Source of the DNA: an uncultured Cocleimonas sp.
Lineage (GTDB): Bacteria; Pseudomonadota; Gammaproteobacteria; Thiotrichales; Thiotrichaceae
Length of the DNA stretch: 44,015 nucleotides
Direction: 5' to 3'
Assembly: GCA_937974135.1 (NCBI GenBank)
Contig: CALJIH010000006.1
Span: forward strand, 1-44,015
Shown: positions 28,474 through 37,722 of the stretch, piece by piece
Layout: every line of letters begins with the position of its first letter
Numbering within the stretch: the stretch's first letter is position 1
Notes under the pieces: model-generated
Told to the model about the DNA's origin: nothing
The model's input: only the letters and a program-made list of their open reading frames with translations
The model's database searches: none
Program-made: the position numbers and the translations under genes

Positions 28474-28569
28474 GCTTTTGAGGAACGCTGCACTTTATAA
28501 AGAACGCTATTTATATATAGTTCTATTTAAAGGAGGCTCAAAAGCGGTAAATATTCACAACTGCGTTCC
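28474..28569 (+). promoter_or_regulatory. SAH-type riboswitch upstream of ahcY
   Basis: Second aptamer of the same architecture. P1 is a perfect 9-bp helix, GCTTTTGAG (28474-28482) with CTCAAAAGC (28537-28545). GAACGC (28483-28488) pairs with GCGTTC (28563-28568). The variable arm has AGAAC/GTTCT with inner CTAT/ATAG (28501-28524). It sits in the 155-base gap after metK and ends 32 bases before the AGGA at 28601. No clear promoter lies between the metK stop and the aptamer, so it may work on read-through RNA. SAH control of ahcY is the classical use. Confidence 0.88.
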
Positions 28570-28612
28570 TAATTGAGATCTAAACAGTCTCTTAAACTAT
28601 AGGAAAATTAAA

Positions 28613-30013
28613 ATGACTAAAGCACAAGACTATCTTATTGCTGATATCAAACTAGCCGATTGGGGTCGTAAAGAACTCAATATCGCAGAAAATGAAATGC
28701 CAGGTCTAATGGCACTTCGTGAAAAATACGGTAAAGAAAAGCCATTAACTGGCGCACGCATTGCGGGTTCTTTACACATGACGATTCAAACTGCTGTACT
28801 TATCGAAACGCTAACAGCATTAGGTGCAGAAGTTCGTTGGGCAACGTGTAACATCTTCTCAACGCAAGATCACGCTGCTGCTGCAATCGCGGCATCTGGT
28901 GTTCCTGTATTCGCTGTTAAGGGCGAATCTTTAGATGAGTACTGGGATTACTGTCACAGAATCTTCGATTGGCACGACGGTGGCACACCAAACATGATTC
29001 TTGATGATGGTGGCGATGCAACTGGTTTAATCGAGCTAGGCGTTAAAGCAGAAAAAGATATCTCTGTATTGGATAACCCAGGTTCTGAAGAAGAAATCTG
29101 CATGTTCAATTCAATCAAGAACAAGCTTAAAGAAGATTCAACGTGGTACTCACGTATTCGTCCGAATATCAAAGGTGTTTCTGAAGAGACAACGACAGGT
29201 GTTCACCGTTTATACGAAATGGTTAAGAAAGGCGAATTAGCTTACCCAGCAATCAACGTAAACGACTCTGTAACTAAGTCTAAGTTTGATAACTTATACG
29301 GGTGTCGTGAGTCTCTAGTTGACGGCATCAAACGTGCAACTGACGTAATGATCGCAGGTAAAGTTGCAGTTGTTCTTGGTTACGGTGACGTGGGTAAAGG
29401 TTCTGCACAATCACTTCGTGGTTTAGGTGCGACTGTTTGGATTACTGAAATCGATCCAATTTGTGCACTTCAAGCAGCAATGGAAGGCTACCGTGTTGTA
29501 ACTATGGATGACGTTGCAGGCGAAGCTGATATATTTGTAACAGCTACAGGTAACTACAACGTAATTACTGAAGAGCATATGTTACAAATGAAGCATGAGA
29601 CTATCGTGTGTAACATCGGCCATTTCGATAATGAAATCGCAGTAGCAGATATGGAAAAATACGAATGGGAAGAAATCAAGCCACAAGTTGACCACATCAA
29701 ACTACCTAGCGGCAACAGCATCATTCTTCTTGCTCAAGGTCGTCTTGTAAACTTAGGTTGTGCTACTGGTCACCCAAGTTTCGTAATGTCAGCATCTTTC
29801 ACTAACCAAGTGTTAGCGCAGATCGAATTATTCTGTCACGGCGACAAATATGAGAACGACGTTTACATGCTACCTAAGTCATTAGACGAAGAAGTGGCTC
29901 GTTTACACCTTGAAAAGATCGGTGCTAACTTGACTGAATTGACTGATGTTCAGGCTGATTACTTAAGTATTGATAAGAATGGTCCATATAAAGTAGAGCA
30001 TTATCGTTACTAA
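28613..30013 (+). CDS. ahcY: Adenosylhomocysteinase
   Basis: Hydrolyses S-adenosylhomocysteine to adenosine and homocysteine, clearing the methylation by-product. 466 residues with tightly bound NAD. Motifs: [23 protein letters not shown] near the start (shown in part), [81 protein letters not shown], the NAD-binding [32 protein letters not shown] and the C-terminal [10 protein letters not shown]. Strongly biased codon use suggests high expression. It is probably controlled by the upstream SAH aptamer. Confidence 0.98.
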   Translation: MTKAQDYLIADIKLADWGRKELNIAENEMPGLMALREKYGKEKPLTGARIAGSLHMTIQTAVLIETLTALGAEVRWATCNIFSTQDHAAAAIAASGVPVFAVKGESLDEYWDYCHRIFDWHDGGTPNMILDDGGDATGLIELGVKAEKDISVLDNPGSEEEICMFNSIKNKLKEDSTWYSRIRPNIKGVSEETTTGVHRLYEMVKKGELAYPAINVNDSVTKSKFDNLYGCRESLVDGIKRATDVMIAGKVAVVLGYGDVGKGSAQSLRGLGATVWITEIDPICALQAAMEGYRVVTMDDVAGEADIFVTATGNYNVITEEHMLQMKHETIVCNIGHFDNEIAVADMEKYEWEEIKPQVDHIKLPSGNSIILLAQGRLVNLGCATGHPSFVMSASFTNQVLAQIELFCHGDKYENDVYMLPKSLDEEVARLHLEKIGANLTELTDVQADYLSIDKNGPYKVEHYRY

Positions 30014-30030
30014 TTTATAGACTCATCTTT

Positions 30031-30123
30031 ACTCGAATCTCGGCGTTGTCGCCGTACTCGAATGCATCGCGTACTTATTGTACGCTTAGACATTCTTCGT
30101 GCGACGACGCCTTGATCTTCGAG
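30031..30123. repeat. Long intergenic palindrome (ERIC/BIME-like)
   Basis: A 93-base imperfect inverted repeat. The outer arms ACTCGAATCTCGGCGTTGTCGC and GCGACGACGCC-TTGATCTTCGAG match with a few gaps. The centre is a perfect hairpin GCGTAC-TTATT-GTACGC (30069-30085). It is GC-richer than its surroundings. Resembles intergenic repeat palindromes of gammaproteobacteria; only one copy is in this window. Confidence 0.65.
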
Positions 30124-30177
30124 CAAATATAAGCCTCTAAAATTTCCTTATAGTTAGCCCCATTTACAAAAATAATT

Positions 30178-30198
30178 AAAAGACACCCCCCTACTTTT
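30178..30198 (+). repeat. Interspersed repeat, copy 8 (short form)
   Basis: Exact 21-base core, 164 bases past the ahcY stop in the ahcY sense. It is followed by a perfect hairpin CCGTTTT/AAAACGG starting 10 bases later, the same arrangement as at copy 3. Confidence 0.9.
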
Positions 30199-30520
30199 AG
30201 CGAACTTACCGTTTTGTTTTTTAAAACGGATAATTCGATTATTTGCCTGTTTTTAGGCATTAAGCACTTTTGCCTATTAGCAAGTAAGTTCTTTATACTT
30301 AATTTAAAAATATTCTAATAAATATAAAAAGACATCCTCAACTCTTTCTTAAAAAACGGGGAAAAGTTTTTAATTTTGCCAAAACATATATCTCGCGCCA
30401 TACATGAGATATTTTCATAATTTCTCTCTTATTTATCATTACCGCTCATATATAAAATTATTTAAAATGTAACCTCATTAAATTAGAAATTTAGTAAATT
30501 GCTGTTGCAAAAGAGATGTT

Positions 30521-31360
30521 ATGCAAAATCATTCATATAGCTTTGAGTTTTTTCCTTCTAAAACAGCTGCGGGAGTTGAATCATTAGCTAAAGTTAGTGA
30601 TGAATTATCGACCCTAAATCCAAATTTCTTCTCTGTAACCTATGGTGCGGGTGGCACGACTCAAGATGCGACTATAGATACAGTAATTAGCACTCAAGAA
30701 AGAACAGGTATACCAACAGCACCGCATTTATCATGTATTGGATCTGAGAGAGAGCAGATTCGTGATTTATTGATGCTCTATAAGGAAAAAGGCATTAATC
30801 GTATCGTTGCACTGCGCGGTGATTTACCATCAGGCATGCGTGATATTGGAGAATTCAATTTTGCAAATGATTTAGTGGAATTTATTCGTAAAGAAACAGG
30901 TGATCATTTTCATATTGAAGTAGCGGCGTACCCTGAAAAACACCCCCAATCTAAAAACTATGATTTAGATATCGAAAACTTCGCCTCAAAAGTCAAAGCG
31001 GGTGCTAATCGTGCAATCACTCAATACTTTTTTAATGCTGATGCTTACTTTCACTTTGTCGATAAATTACAAAAAATGCAGATTGATATTCCTGTGTTAC
31101 CGGGAATTATGCCAATTACAAATTTTACCCAAATGGCTCGATTTTCTGATGCGATTGGCGCTGAGGTCCCGCGTTGGTTACGCAAACAGTTTGAATCGTA
31201 TGGCGATGATCAGGAATCTATTAAACAATTAGGCAATGAATTCATTACCAAGATGTGTCAGCAATTAATGGATAATGGAGCGCCGGGATTGCACTTTTAT
31301 TCTATGAATAAAATAGAACCGAGTAAGACTATTTGGAATAACTTGGGCTTATCTGATTAA
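30521..31360 (+). CDS. metF: Methylenetetrahydrofolate reductase
   Basis: FAD enzyme reducing 5,10-methylene-THF to 5-methyl-THF, supplying the methyl group for methionine. 279 residues, bacterial length. Motifs: SYSFEFFPSKTAAGVESLAK, FFSVTYGAGGTTQDATIDTV, GIPTAPHLSCIGSEREQI, GINRIVALRGDLPSG, EVAAYPEKHPQSKN, KAGANRAITQYFFNADAYF and VLPGIMPITNFTQMARF. With metK and ahcY it completes most of the activated-methyl cycle; metH or metE is not in the window. Confidence 0.97.
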   Translation: MQNHSYSFEFFPSKTAAGVESLAKVSDELSTLNPNFFSVTYGAGGTTQDATIDTVISTQERTGIPTAPHLSCIGSEREQIRDLLMLYKEKGINRIVALRGDLPSGMRDIGEFNFANDLVEFIRKETGDHFHIEVAAYPEKHPQSKNYDLDIENFASKVKAGANRAITQYFFNADAYFHFVDKLQKMQIDIPVLPGIMPITNFTQMARFSDAIGAEVPRWLRKQFESYGDDQESIKQLGNEFITKMCQQLMDNGAPGLHFYSMNKIEPSKTIWNNLGLSD

Positions 31361-31371
31361 ATTTAAGCTTT

Positions 31372-31392
31372 AAAAGACACCCCCCTACTTTT
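31372..31392 (+). repeat. Interspersed repeat, copy 9 (short form)
   Basis: Exact 21-base core, 11 bases past the metF stop in the metF sense, between convergent genes. It is followed by GACTC-GTTTCAC, a poorer match to the T-run. Confidence 0.9.
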
Positions 31393-31473
31393 GACTCGTT
31401 TCACTTGTCTTTCTGTTCGGCGTTCCTTCGTTGTCTCACTAACGTTCGGTCGAGGGTTTTGAGTAAGATACTA

Positions 31474-32616
31474 TCAAACAAATGGGATGGGCTGATGTTG
31501 CTTATTCCACGGATTCGGACGTCTCCAACAACGTTGCGCTAATGTTGCATAAACTGCACGGAAATCAACCGTATGAACTAAATCACCATCTTTAAGATGT
31601 TGTGGCGCTAAACTAGGAGGTCGTCCATGGATGCCTCCACGAACTCTACCACCAATTGCGAAATGCGCCGCGGCTGAGCCATGATCTGTTCCGCCGCTAT
31701 TGTTCTCGGCAACTCGTCGCCCAAATTCAGAATAAGTAATCACCGTTACGTTATTCCACAAACCAGCACGTTTCATTGCATCACTAAACGCTTTTAATCC
31801 ACCACCAAGATGATTCATTAAATTATTATGCTGATCGGTTTGACTAGCATGCGTATCAAAACCTTCGAGAGACACTTTGTAAACAGGTGTATCCATTCCA
31901 TTTATAATCATTTGCGTCACTAATGCTAACTTACGACCAAAGCGACTGGTTGGAAAACGCACAGGTGAACGTTTACCGTAATGAATTTTACCTAATTGAT
32001 TCGCCGCCATATTGATTTGATTTTGCACGTTTAGCATATGCCTAAGCGGATCGTTTGATGCACTAAAATTACGTTTGTTTAGGTACTTTGTTTGGCGCAA
32101 AAATGTTGCAGGATCTTCCATCGCAACTGAGGAGCTATTTGCACCTGACATAGGGCCGAGATTATTATCGCCTAAAACAATGCCATTCACTGATCTTGGT
32201 CTAGCGGGTAAGACACGAGATAACCATCCTTTGTCTTCACCCAAACGAGTTGAAGCCGTTTCCCAAACATCGATAGAATGAAAATGTGAACGGCTTGGAT
32301 TCGCATATCCTACACCTTGAATCCATGCCATTTTACCCTCTTGCCATAAAGGCATTAGTGCCTTCAAGTAAGGGTTCATCGCCATATTATTTTTTAACGG
32401 AATACCATTCTTTACTGCAATCGAAGGTCTAGCACGAAAGTAGTGAGCATCTCGAAATGGAATCAAAGTGTTCAAGCCGTCATTTCCACCTTTCAGCTCA
32501 ACCATAACGACGATGTTGTCAGGTCTTTGACCTTGTTGTGTTCCTGCAAATGCACTAGGTACTACACTCGCGAGCGGAATTAAACTTGAATACTGTAAGA
32601 AATCGCGTCTATTCAT
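31474..32616 (-). CDS. DUF1501 family Tat-exported protein
   Basis: A member of the DUF1501 family, 380 residues, related to alkaline phosphatase/sulfatase-fold proteins but of unknown reaction. The N-terminus is a Tat signal: NRRDFLQYSSLIPLASVVPSAFA. Family blocks include VVMVELKGGNDGLNTLIPF, IQGVGYANPSRSHFHSIDVWE, LEGFDTHASQTDQHNNLM, VTVITYSEFGRRVAENNSGG and GTDHGSAAAHFAIGG. It lies four bases after the DUF1800 gene on the same strand; these two families are nearly always paired in bacteria, and the pair probably acts together in the periplasm. Confidence 0.9.
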   Translation of the reverse strand: MNRRDFLQYSSLIPLASVVPSAFAGTQQGQRPDNIVVMVELKGGNDGLNTLIPFRDAHYFRARPSIAVKNGIPLKNNMAMNPYLKALMPLWQEGKMAWIQGVGYANPSRSHFHSIDVWETASTRLGEDKGWLSRVLPARPRSVNGIVLGDNNLGPMSGANSSSVAMEDPATFLRQTKYLNKRNFSASNDPLRHMLNVQNQINMAANQLGKIHYGKRSPVRFPTSRFGRKLALVTQMIINGMDTPVYKVSLEGFDTHASQTDQHNNLMNHLGGGLKAFSDAMKRAGLWNNVTVITYSEFGRRVAENNSGGTDHGSAAAHFAIGGRVRGGIHGRPPSLAPQHLKDGDLVHTVDFRAVYATLAQRCWRRPNPWNKQHQPIPFV

Positions 32617-32620
32617 TATA

Positions 32621-33907
32621 TTATTTTAGCTGAAAAACAGGATCGAGCATTAATGCCCTTACCATTCTGCGCTTACCAGGAGTTGATGGCAAAGGAAGAA
32701 CTGGAGATAACGGCAATAACCATTTGATTACCTGCTCTCCAGAAGTTTTAGGTAAGTACGACTGCATCTTAGCCGAGGCTTGGCTATGGCGAGTAAGTTT
32801 ATTCAACAATGACGTTCTTACTAACAATGTTTGTGTATCGATCCAATTATTACCACCAGCCCAGCCTTTTACCGTAGGAGGATCAAATAGGTCTTGCCCT
32901 AATAGTTGTGATATATGCACTAACTCGGTATCAGGTAATTTAGGGAAAGGCAGAGACCGCAATGTACCGACTAGTAAATCAATGGGAGATTTAACTATTG
33001 TTCCTCTATACTTTGGAGACCAAAATGCTTCGCTGTTTAAGACACTCGAATACAGAGTATTGATATTATAATTAGATTTTTTGAATGCAGCTCCCCATGT
33101 TTTTATAAAGCGAGGATCAGGACGAGCATTACTTACAAATTCATGCCAAAACTTTTCAGCAATATATTCTGCGGTTCTTGGTTTTTCTAAAATAATATCG
33201 ATGATTTGATCGCCAGTGAATTTTCCTTTTCTGCCCATAAAAGTAACTGGTCGAAAATCATGTTTTTTCGCATCATAAACATAATTACCATGACGATCGA
33301 CACCCCAACCGGTAAATGCAATGGCCGCTGCTTTGATATCGTTTTCATTATAGTGGCCACGACCTAAGGTGAATAACTCCAGCAATTCACGCGCAAAGTT
33401 TTCGTTAGGACTGCCCTTAACATTCTCTGATCCGTCAAGATAGATCAGCATCGCTGGATCACGTGCTATTTTATGTAAAAGTGTACGAAAATTTCCCATC
33501 GCATTATCGCGCAACAACTTGTTTTGCGAATACATTAATTTAGGTTGTTCAACCTTCTCCAGGGATGAGGTGAAATGATTGTGCCAAAACAAGGTCATGC
33601 GCTCATTAACTGGCGTTTTGTTTTGCAATAAATGCACCATCCACCAACGCTTTAGAATGGTACTCTCACGCATCATAATTCTTCTAGCTTGCTTCTTACC
33701 AGATCCATTTTGCATCGACATACGTTGCATGTTTGCATAAGGTGTTAGTCTTGGCGGCGGTGGGGTTTTGGGCACAACTGGAGAGAGCAGAATCTTTACA
33801 GCTTCTGCACGAGTTTTACCTTCAAGTGCTTTAACACCTCCCCATTGCTGGCCTAATGCCGTACGCGATACGAGGTGCCGTGTATCAGAGAAACTCAGCC
33901 TTCCCAT
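32621..33907 (-). CDS. DUF1800 family protein
   Basis: A member of the DUF1800 family (428 residues), function unknown. Typical family blocks: ARRIMMRESTILKRWWMVHLL, ERMTLFWHNHFTSSLEKV, LLRDNAMGNFRTLLHKIARDPAMLIYLDG, NENFARELLELFTLGRGHYNE, AIAFTGWGVDR, ILEKPRTAEYIAEKFWHEFVS and GWAGGNNWIDTQTLLVR. There is no obvious signal peptide, although partner DUF1501 has a Tat signal, so co-export is possible. It is first in the two-gene operon. Confidence 0.88.
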   Translation of the reverse strand: MGRLSFSDTRHLVSRTALGQQWGGVKALEGKTRAEAVKILLSPVVPKTPPPPRLTPYANMQRMSMQNGSGKKQARRIMMRESTILKRWWMVHLLQNKTPVNERMTLFWHNHFTSSLEKVEQPKLMYSQNKLLRDNAMGNFRTLLHKIARDPAMLIYLDGSENVKGSPNENFARELLELFTLGRGHYNENDIKAAAIAFTGWGVDRHGNYVYDAKKHDFRPVTFMGRKGKFTGDQIIDIILEKPRTAEYIAEKFWHEFVSNARPDPRFIKTWGAAFKKSNYNINTLYSSVLNSEAFWSPKYRGTIVKSPIDLLVGTLRSLPFPKLPDTELVHISQLLGQDLFDPPTVKGWAGGNNWIDTQTLLVRTSLLNKLTRHSQASAKMQSYLPKTSGEQVIKWLLPLSPVLPLPSTPGKRRMVRALMLDPVFQLK

Positions 33908-34106
33908 TCCTTAGTCCTACCCATGTATCCCCGCAATACATAGAGTATTGCCAATTATTGTTGTTATTCATCGATTATTAAACGAAGCAACTCAGCATTG
34001 TTAAATCGTAACCATATCCAGAAATATTGATTTTGGAACGTATAACGCAAGTAACAAAATTATGTTGAACTGGCATTATACAGATGGCAGGCATGGAAGC
34101 AAATTT

Positions 34107-34427
34107 ATGCACGATAACAATGAGATAGAAAAATTAGAAAAGGTACTAATTAACTTTCAAAAAGAATGGAAAGAAACCCAAAAAAAACGATCAAACAAAT
34201 GGCGCAAGCATTTTTTGATTAGCTTTATTGTTGCTGTAACGGCCTCCACATTGTTTCCTGCACTATGGTGGGTGAGTCTTGTCATTATTGCTTATTTTGC
34301 AGGCTCTTTATTTACTTTATTGCGTCAAAATGCAAAAACCAGCAATCAGATTCTTGAACATAAAAAACAATTACAACTGGTAAGATTACTTAGAAACTTC
34401 GAATCATCTCCATATTCTCAAAAATAA
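34107..34427 (+). CDS. Small uncharacterised membrane protein
   Basis: I do not recognise this protein. From the ATG at 34107 it has 106 residues: a charged amphipathic N-terminal half (EIEKLEKVLINFQKEWKETQ), two adjacent hydrophobic segments (FLISFIVAVTASTLFPALWW and VSLVIIAYFAGSLFTLL), then a charged tail. I prefer this start because GGAAG (34095-34099) is seven bases upstream; an ATG at 34062 would add 15 residues without a ribosome binding site. It is 113 bases before typA and could share a promoter region, but no link is known. Confidence 0.6.
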   Translation: MHDNNEIEKLEKVLINFQKEWKETQKKRSNKWRKHFLISFIVAVTASTLFPALWWVSLVIIAYFAGSLFTLLRQNAKTSNQILEHKKQLQLVRLLRNFESSPYSQK

Positions 34428-34539
34428 CGAAAAAACCCTAGAAAACTGAAGCAATGAATTGGTGTATTTAGTTGATACACCTTGTATAATCGCGCGCCTT
34501 GGTTAAATCAACCCGAAAAACAACACAGAGATTACTGTC

Positions 34540-36357
34540 GTGATAGAGAATTTAAGAAACATTGCCATTATTGCCCACGTTGATCATGGTAAAACAACAC
34601 TAGTTGATAAAATGTTAGAGCAATCAGGCACTCTTGGCGAAAGAGCAGATATTTCTGAAAGAATGATGGACTCAAATGCTATCGAGCAAGAACGTGGTAT
34701 AACAATACTTGCAAAGAATACTGCAATTAAATGGAATGATTACCGCATTAATATTGTCGACACACCAGGCCATGCCGATTTTGGTGGAGAAGTAGAACGT
34801 GTGTTATCAATGGTTGATTCTGTATTGTTGTTGGTTGATGCAGTTGATGGGCCAATGCCTCAAACCAGATTCGTTACCTCTAAAGCATTCGCAATGGGTT
34901 TTAAGCCGATTGTAGTTATCAATAAAATTGATCGTCCAGGTGCACGTCCTGATTGGGCGCTAGATCAAACATTTGATCTTTTCGATAAACTTGGGGCAAC
35001 TGACGAACAATTAGATTTTCCTGTTGTTTATGCTTCCGCCATTAACGGTTACGCAGGCATGGAAGATTCGGTGGACAGTGGCGACATGACTCCTCTGTTC
35101 CAGACCATCGTTGACAGTGTCGCCCATCCAGATGTTGATCCTGATGCGCCATTCCAAATGCAAGTTTCTCAGCTTGATTATAACTCGTATACAGGTTTGA
35201 TCGGTATTGGTCGAATCAAGCAAGGCAAAATCAAGCGTAACAGCGCGATCAAAGTAATTGACGCTGAAGGCAAGATCCGTAATGGTCGTATTTTGCAGCC
35301 AATGGGATTCCATGGCCTTGAGCGTATTGAAGTTGAAGAAGCCCAAGCTGGTGACATTATTGCATTTACAGGTATGGATAAACTACATATCTCAGATACG
35401 CTTTGTGATCCAGATAACGTCGTTGCTCTGCCAGCGATGACGGTTGATGAACCTACGGTTAGCATGACTTTTCAGGTAAATAACTCACCCTTCGCAGGTA
35501 AAGAAGGCAAGTATGTTACCTCACGAAATATCCAAGAACGTTTAGATGAAGAACTGCTACACAATGTAGCTTTACGTGTCGAGCAAGGTGATGATATCGA
35601 TAAATTCAGAGTATCTGGGCGTGGTGAATTACACTTAGGTATCCTAATAGAAAATATGCGTCGCGAAGGCTTTGAAGTTGCAGTTTCTCGACCTGAAGTC
35701 GTGGTTCGTGGTGAAGGTGACAGTCGTGAAGAACCTTACGAAAACTTAACGATTGATATCGAAGAAAATCACCAAGGCAGTATCATGGAAAAAATGGGCG
35801 AACGAAAAGGTGCTCTGCAGAACATGGAAACTGATGGCAAAGGTCGAATTCGCCTTGAATATGTTATCCCTTCAAGAGGCTTAATTGGTTTTCAAACTGA
35901 ATTCATGACGCTTACCTCTGGTACTGGATTAATGTATCACTCGTTTGATCATTATGGCCCATTTATCAAAGAAGAAATTGGTCAACGCAGCAGCGGCGTA
36001 TTGGTTTCTAACTCAACCGGTAAAGCCTTAGCCTTTGCTATCTTCAATCTTCAAGAACGTGGCAAGATGTTTATTGATCACGCTCAAGAAGTATATGAAG
36101 GTCAAGTAGTTGGTATTCACAGCCGTGATAATGACTTGGTGGTTAACCCGCTTAAAGCGAAACAATTAAACAATATTCGTGCGGCAGGTACTGATGAAAA
36201 CTTGATATTAGTTAAACCTATCAAATTTACTTTAGAGCAAGCGCTAGAATTTGTGGATGATGACGAACTTGTTGAAATCACCCCTGAAAGCATTCGCATT
36301 CGTAAAAAGATTCTTAATGAAAGCATGCGCAAAGCAGCAACCCGTGGTAATAAATAA
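34540..36357 (+). CDS. typA: Ribosome-associated GTPase TypA/BipA
   Basis: Translational GTPase that binds the ribosome and helps 50S assembly, notably in cold or stress. 605 residues, full length. G-domain: P-loop [15 protein letters not shown], switch I region [29 protein letters not shown] and [12 protein letters not shown]. Domain II, then the EF-G-like domains ([20 protein letters not shown]) and the C-terminal BipA-specific domain ([31 protein letters not shown], seen in part) follow. It is monocistronic with repeat copy 10 behind it. Confidence 0.98.
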   Translation: MIENLRNIAIIAHVDHGKTTLVDKMLEQSGTLGERADISERMMDSNAIEQERGITILAKNTAIKWNDYRINIVDTPGHADFGGEVERVLSMVDSVLLLVDAVDGPMPQTRFVTSKAFAMGFKPIVVINKIDRPGARPDWALDQTFDLFDKLGATDEQLDFPVVYASAINGYAGMEDSVDSGDMTPLFQTIVDSVAHPDVDPDAPFQMQVSQLDYNSYTGLIGIGRIKQGKIKRNSAIKVIDAEGKIRNGRILQPMGFHGLERIEVEEAQAGDIIAFTGMDKLHISDTLCDPDNVVALPAMTVDEPTVSMTFQVNNSPFAGKEGKYVTSRNIQERLDEELLHNVALRVEQGDDIDKFRVSGRGELHLGILIENMRREGFEVAVSRPEVVVRGEGDSREEPYENLTIDIEENHQGSIMEKMGERKGALQNMETDGKGRIRLEYVIPSRGLIGFQTEFMTLTSGTGLMYHSFDHYGPFIKEEIGQRSSGVLVSNSTGKALAFAIFNLQERGKMFIDHAQEVYEGQVVGIHSRDNDLVVNPLKAKQLNNIRAAGTDENLILVKPIKFTLEQALEFVDDDELVEITPESIRIRKKILNESMRKAATRGNK

Positions 36358-36393
36358 TTTTTAATGTTAAAACAATCACTATAAAAATAACCT

Positions 36394-36414
36394 AAAAGAC
36401 ACCCCCCTACTTTT
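36394..36414 (+). repeat. Interspersed repeat, copy 10 (short form)
   Basis: Exact 21-base core, 36 bases past the typA stop in the typA sense. It is followed by AAGGGG-TTTT; CCCC of the core pairs with GGGG ahead of the T-run, forming a terminator-like hairpin. Confidence 0.9.
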
Positions 36415-36449
36415 AAGGGGTTTTGCAAGCATCGTATTTATTGATTGTC

Positions 36450-36516
36450 ATCCTAGCTACTTAGGACAATCCAGGCTCAGCGTGATTAGATTAATAAGCA
36501 CTAAAAGTAGCTGGAT
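36450..36516. repeat. Inverted repeat in the leader region
   Basis: ATCC-T-AGCTACTT (36450-36462) is the inverse of AAGTAGCTGGAT (36505-36516), one bulged base. The right arm CTAAAAGTAGCTGG resembles the end of the interspersed repeat. Function unknown. Confidence 0.4.
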
Positions 36517-36663
36517 AGAAAATTTTATAAAAAAATAAAGATTTATCCGAATTTATAAGCAAATTCCTTGGTTATAAAATACTTATTCTGCAATCAATTG
36601 TTATCTAAAATTCATTCTTTTGTATTAATACCTATGTATTAATTCCTTCTAATACTTTTTCCT

Positions 36664-36795
36664 TAGCCGTAAAAGGCTATTAATTTAAATCATAAGGGTC
36701 TCTATAGTTTGTTATACGGTGTTGCGAGGGAATCGCTCTCCGTTAAACAAAAATAAATTTTATCTGATTCTGGTTTAACAACAGATCTAAACCAG
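36664..36795 (+). promoter_or_regulatory. Structured 5' leader of the CsgG-like cluster
   Basis: Three consecutive hairpins: TAGCC/GGCTA (36664-36679); ACGG/CCGT with an inner GCGA/TCGC (36716-36743); and a perfect CTGGTTTA/TAAACCAG (36770-36795). The last ends 52 bases before the start codon. It resembles no riboswitch class I know; protein or small-RNA control of translation is possible. Confidence 0.4.
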
Positions 36796-36847
36796 ACACT
36801 GTTAAAAATTATTTTTATTTTTATGTATTTTAATGAAGGAGATCATT

Positions 36848-37192
36848 ATGAAAGTTCAATTATTAACAGCAGTAGCAATCTTAGCTTTAACTTCTACATC
36901 AGCATTTGCTATGAAAGGCTATGGCCCTAAACCACAACCAGCATCTAAAACTACTTTAGATAACTACTCTAAAAATGCGTTAGCTATTGGTGATACAGCA
37001 GGAAGCGCTGGTAGCGGATACACAGGTTTCACTATCGATAGTTCTGGTGGTCGTGCAGTTGCTGGATCTATTTTGCTTACTGGTGGTGCTTGTGCTTGCG
37101 AATTTGACACTATTATCAACACGTCTCATAACGCTATCGCTGTAGGTGATGCTCTAGCAGGTTCTATACAAGTATCTACAATGTCTAAATAG
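36848..37192 (+). CDS. Small secreted protein, candidate surface-fibre subunit
   Basis: I do not recognise a named family. The 114-residue precursor has a clear signal peptide (KVQLLTAVAILALTSTSAFA). The mature protein is rich in Gly, Ser, Ala and Thr, with a loosely repeated unit: NALAIGDTAGSAGSG, GRAVAGSI and NAIAVGDALAGSI. A CAC pair occurs in GGACACEFD. Low-complexity, small-residue repeats and position at the head of a CsgG-like cluster suggest an exported structural or amyloid-type subunit. The classical curli repeat (S-x5-Q-x4-N) is absent. The ATG at 36848 is chosen because AAGGAG lies seven bases upstream; an ORF extends five codons further without one. Confidence 0.65.
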   Translation: MKVQLLTAVAILALTSTSAFAMKGYGPKPQPASKTTLDNYSKNALAIGDTAGSAGSGYTGFTIDSSGGRAVAGSILLTGGACACEFDTIINTSHNAIAVGDALAGSIQVSTMSK

Positions 37193-37246
37193 TCAAAAGC
37201 TAATTTAGTAGAAAACTGATATACGGACGATAGAGGATTTTTAGAA

Positions 37247-37672
37247 ATGAAAATTAAAAGATTAAAAGACATTATCAAATATATGTCATTAAACCTTGGA
37301 TCATTGAAGATTAAAACTTCTATTGTCTGTGTATTTTTATTGTTTTTCTCAAGTATAAGTTTTGCCAATAGGTTTAATCCACCATCATTAGATTTTCCGC
37401 TACAGGAGTTTGATTCACGAATAGACGGAAATATTTTTAATGTGGATTTCCTGATAGCTCACATCGTAAACAATGGCAGAAAAACAGTGAGGGAAACAGG
37501 CGAGATTATCAATTCATTGGAAGATTTATTACAAGACACCGCTATTTTCACAAACAGTAATGACACAGGTACTCCAGCTGCAGGTTCAGTAATAATACCT
37601 CCCGGCACTTCCGCAGATACGATAATTATACTAAATCAAAATGAAGGGGATTCAATAGCAATACAGCGTTAA
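37247..37672 (+). CDS. Secreted protein, candidate nucleator or minor subunit
   Basis: Not a family I can name. 141 residues with a long basic N-terminus, then a hydrophobic signal segment (TSIVCVFLLFFSSISFA). The mature part has FPLQEFDSRIDGNIFNVDF, then a Pro/Gly segment, and ends in ILNQNEGDSIAIQR. That tail loosely resembles a single curli-type Q..G....A..Q strand, and CsgB also ends in a QR motif. The similarity is weak. It lies 54 bases after the first small secreted gene and 50 before the CsgG-like gene, so it is very probably in the same operon. Confidence 0.55.
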   Translation: MKIKRLKDIIKYMSLNLGSLKIKTSIVCVFLLFFSSISFANRFNPPSLDFPLQEFDSRIDGNIFNVDFLIAHIVNNGRKTVRETGEIINSLEDLLQDTAIFTNSNDTGTPAAGSVIIPPGTSADTIIILNQNEGDSIAIQR

Positions 37673-37722
37673 TACTATTAATAAATTAAAAAAATAAAAT
37701 TATAACAAACAAGGATAAAGTC

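Larger units (their letters stand above)
30014..30520. other. ahcY-metF intergenic region
   Basis: 507 bases without a credible gene. It holds a long palindromic element (30031-30123), repeat copy 8 (30178-30198), and two short hairpins: CCGTTTT/AAAACGG (30209-30229) and TGCCT/AGGCA (30244-30259). An AT-rich stretch leads into metF. No third SAH aptamer is present. Confidence 0.7.
36358..36847. other. Intergenic region between typA and the CsgG-like cluster
   Basis: 490 bases with no gene. It contains repeat copy 10, an inverted repeat (36450-36516), direct repeats GTATTAAT at about 36624 and 36638, and three leader hairpins (36664-36679, 36716-36743, 36770-36795). It ends in a good ribosome binding site AAGGAG at 36836-36841. 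It looks like a long promoter and structured leader for the downstream cluster. Confidence 0.6.

Noticed and set aside
30075-30260. Minus-strand 61-residue ORF in the ahcY-metF gap
   Set aside because: It runs through the palindrome and the interspersed repeat, which by itself encodes a KVGGCLL-like peptide. It has no ribosome binding site and no plausible composition.
30260-30520. A third SAH riboswitch before metF
   Set aside because: No GAGG-type P1 start or matching AACGxCGCTC element is present; only short AT-rich hairpins.
31394-31460. Second palindromic element after metF
   Set aside because: Repeated short words (GTTCGGCG, ACGTTCGG) suggested a palindrome, but no continuous stem could be drawn.
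36117-36428. Minus-strand 103-residue ORF with a KVGGCLL start
   Set aside because: It overlaps the typA 3' end and its first residues are just the translated repeat. A shadow of typA.
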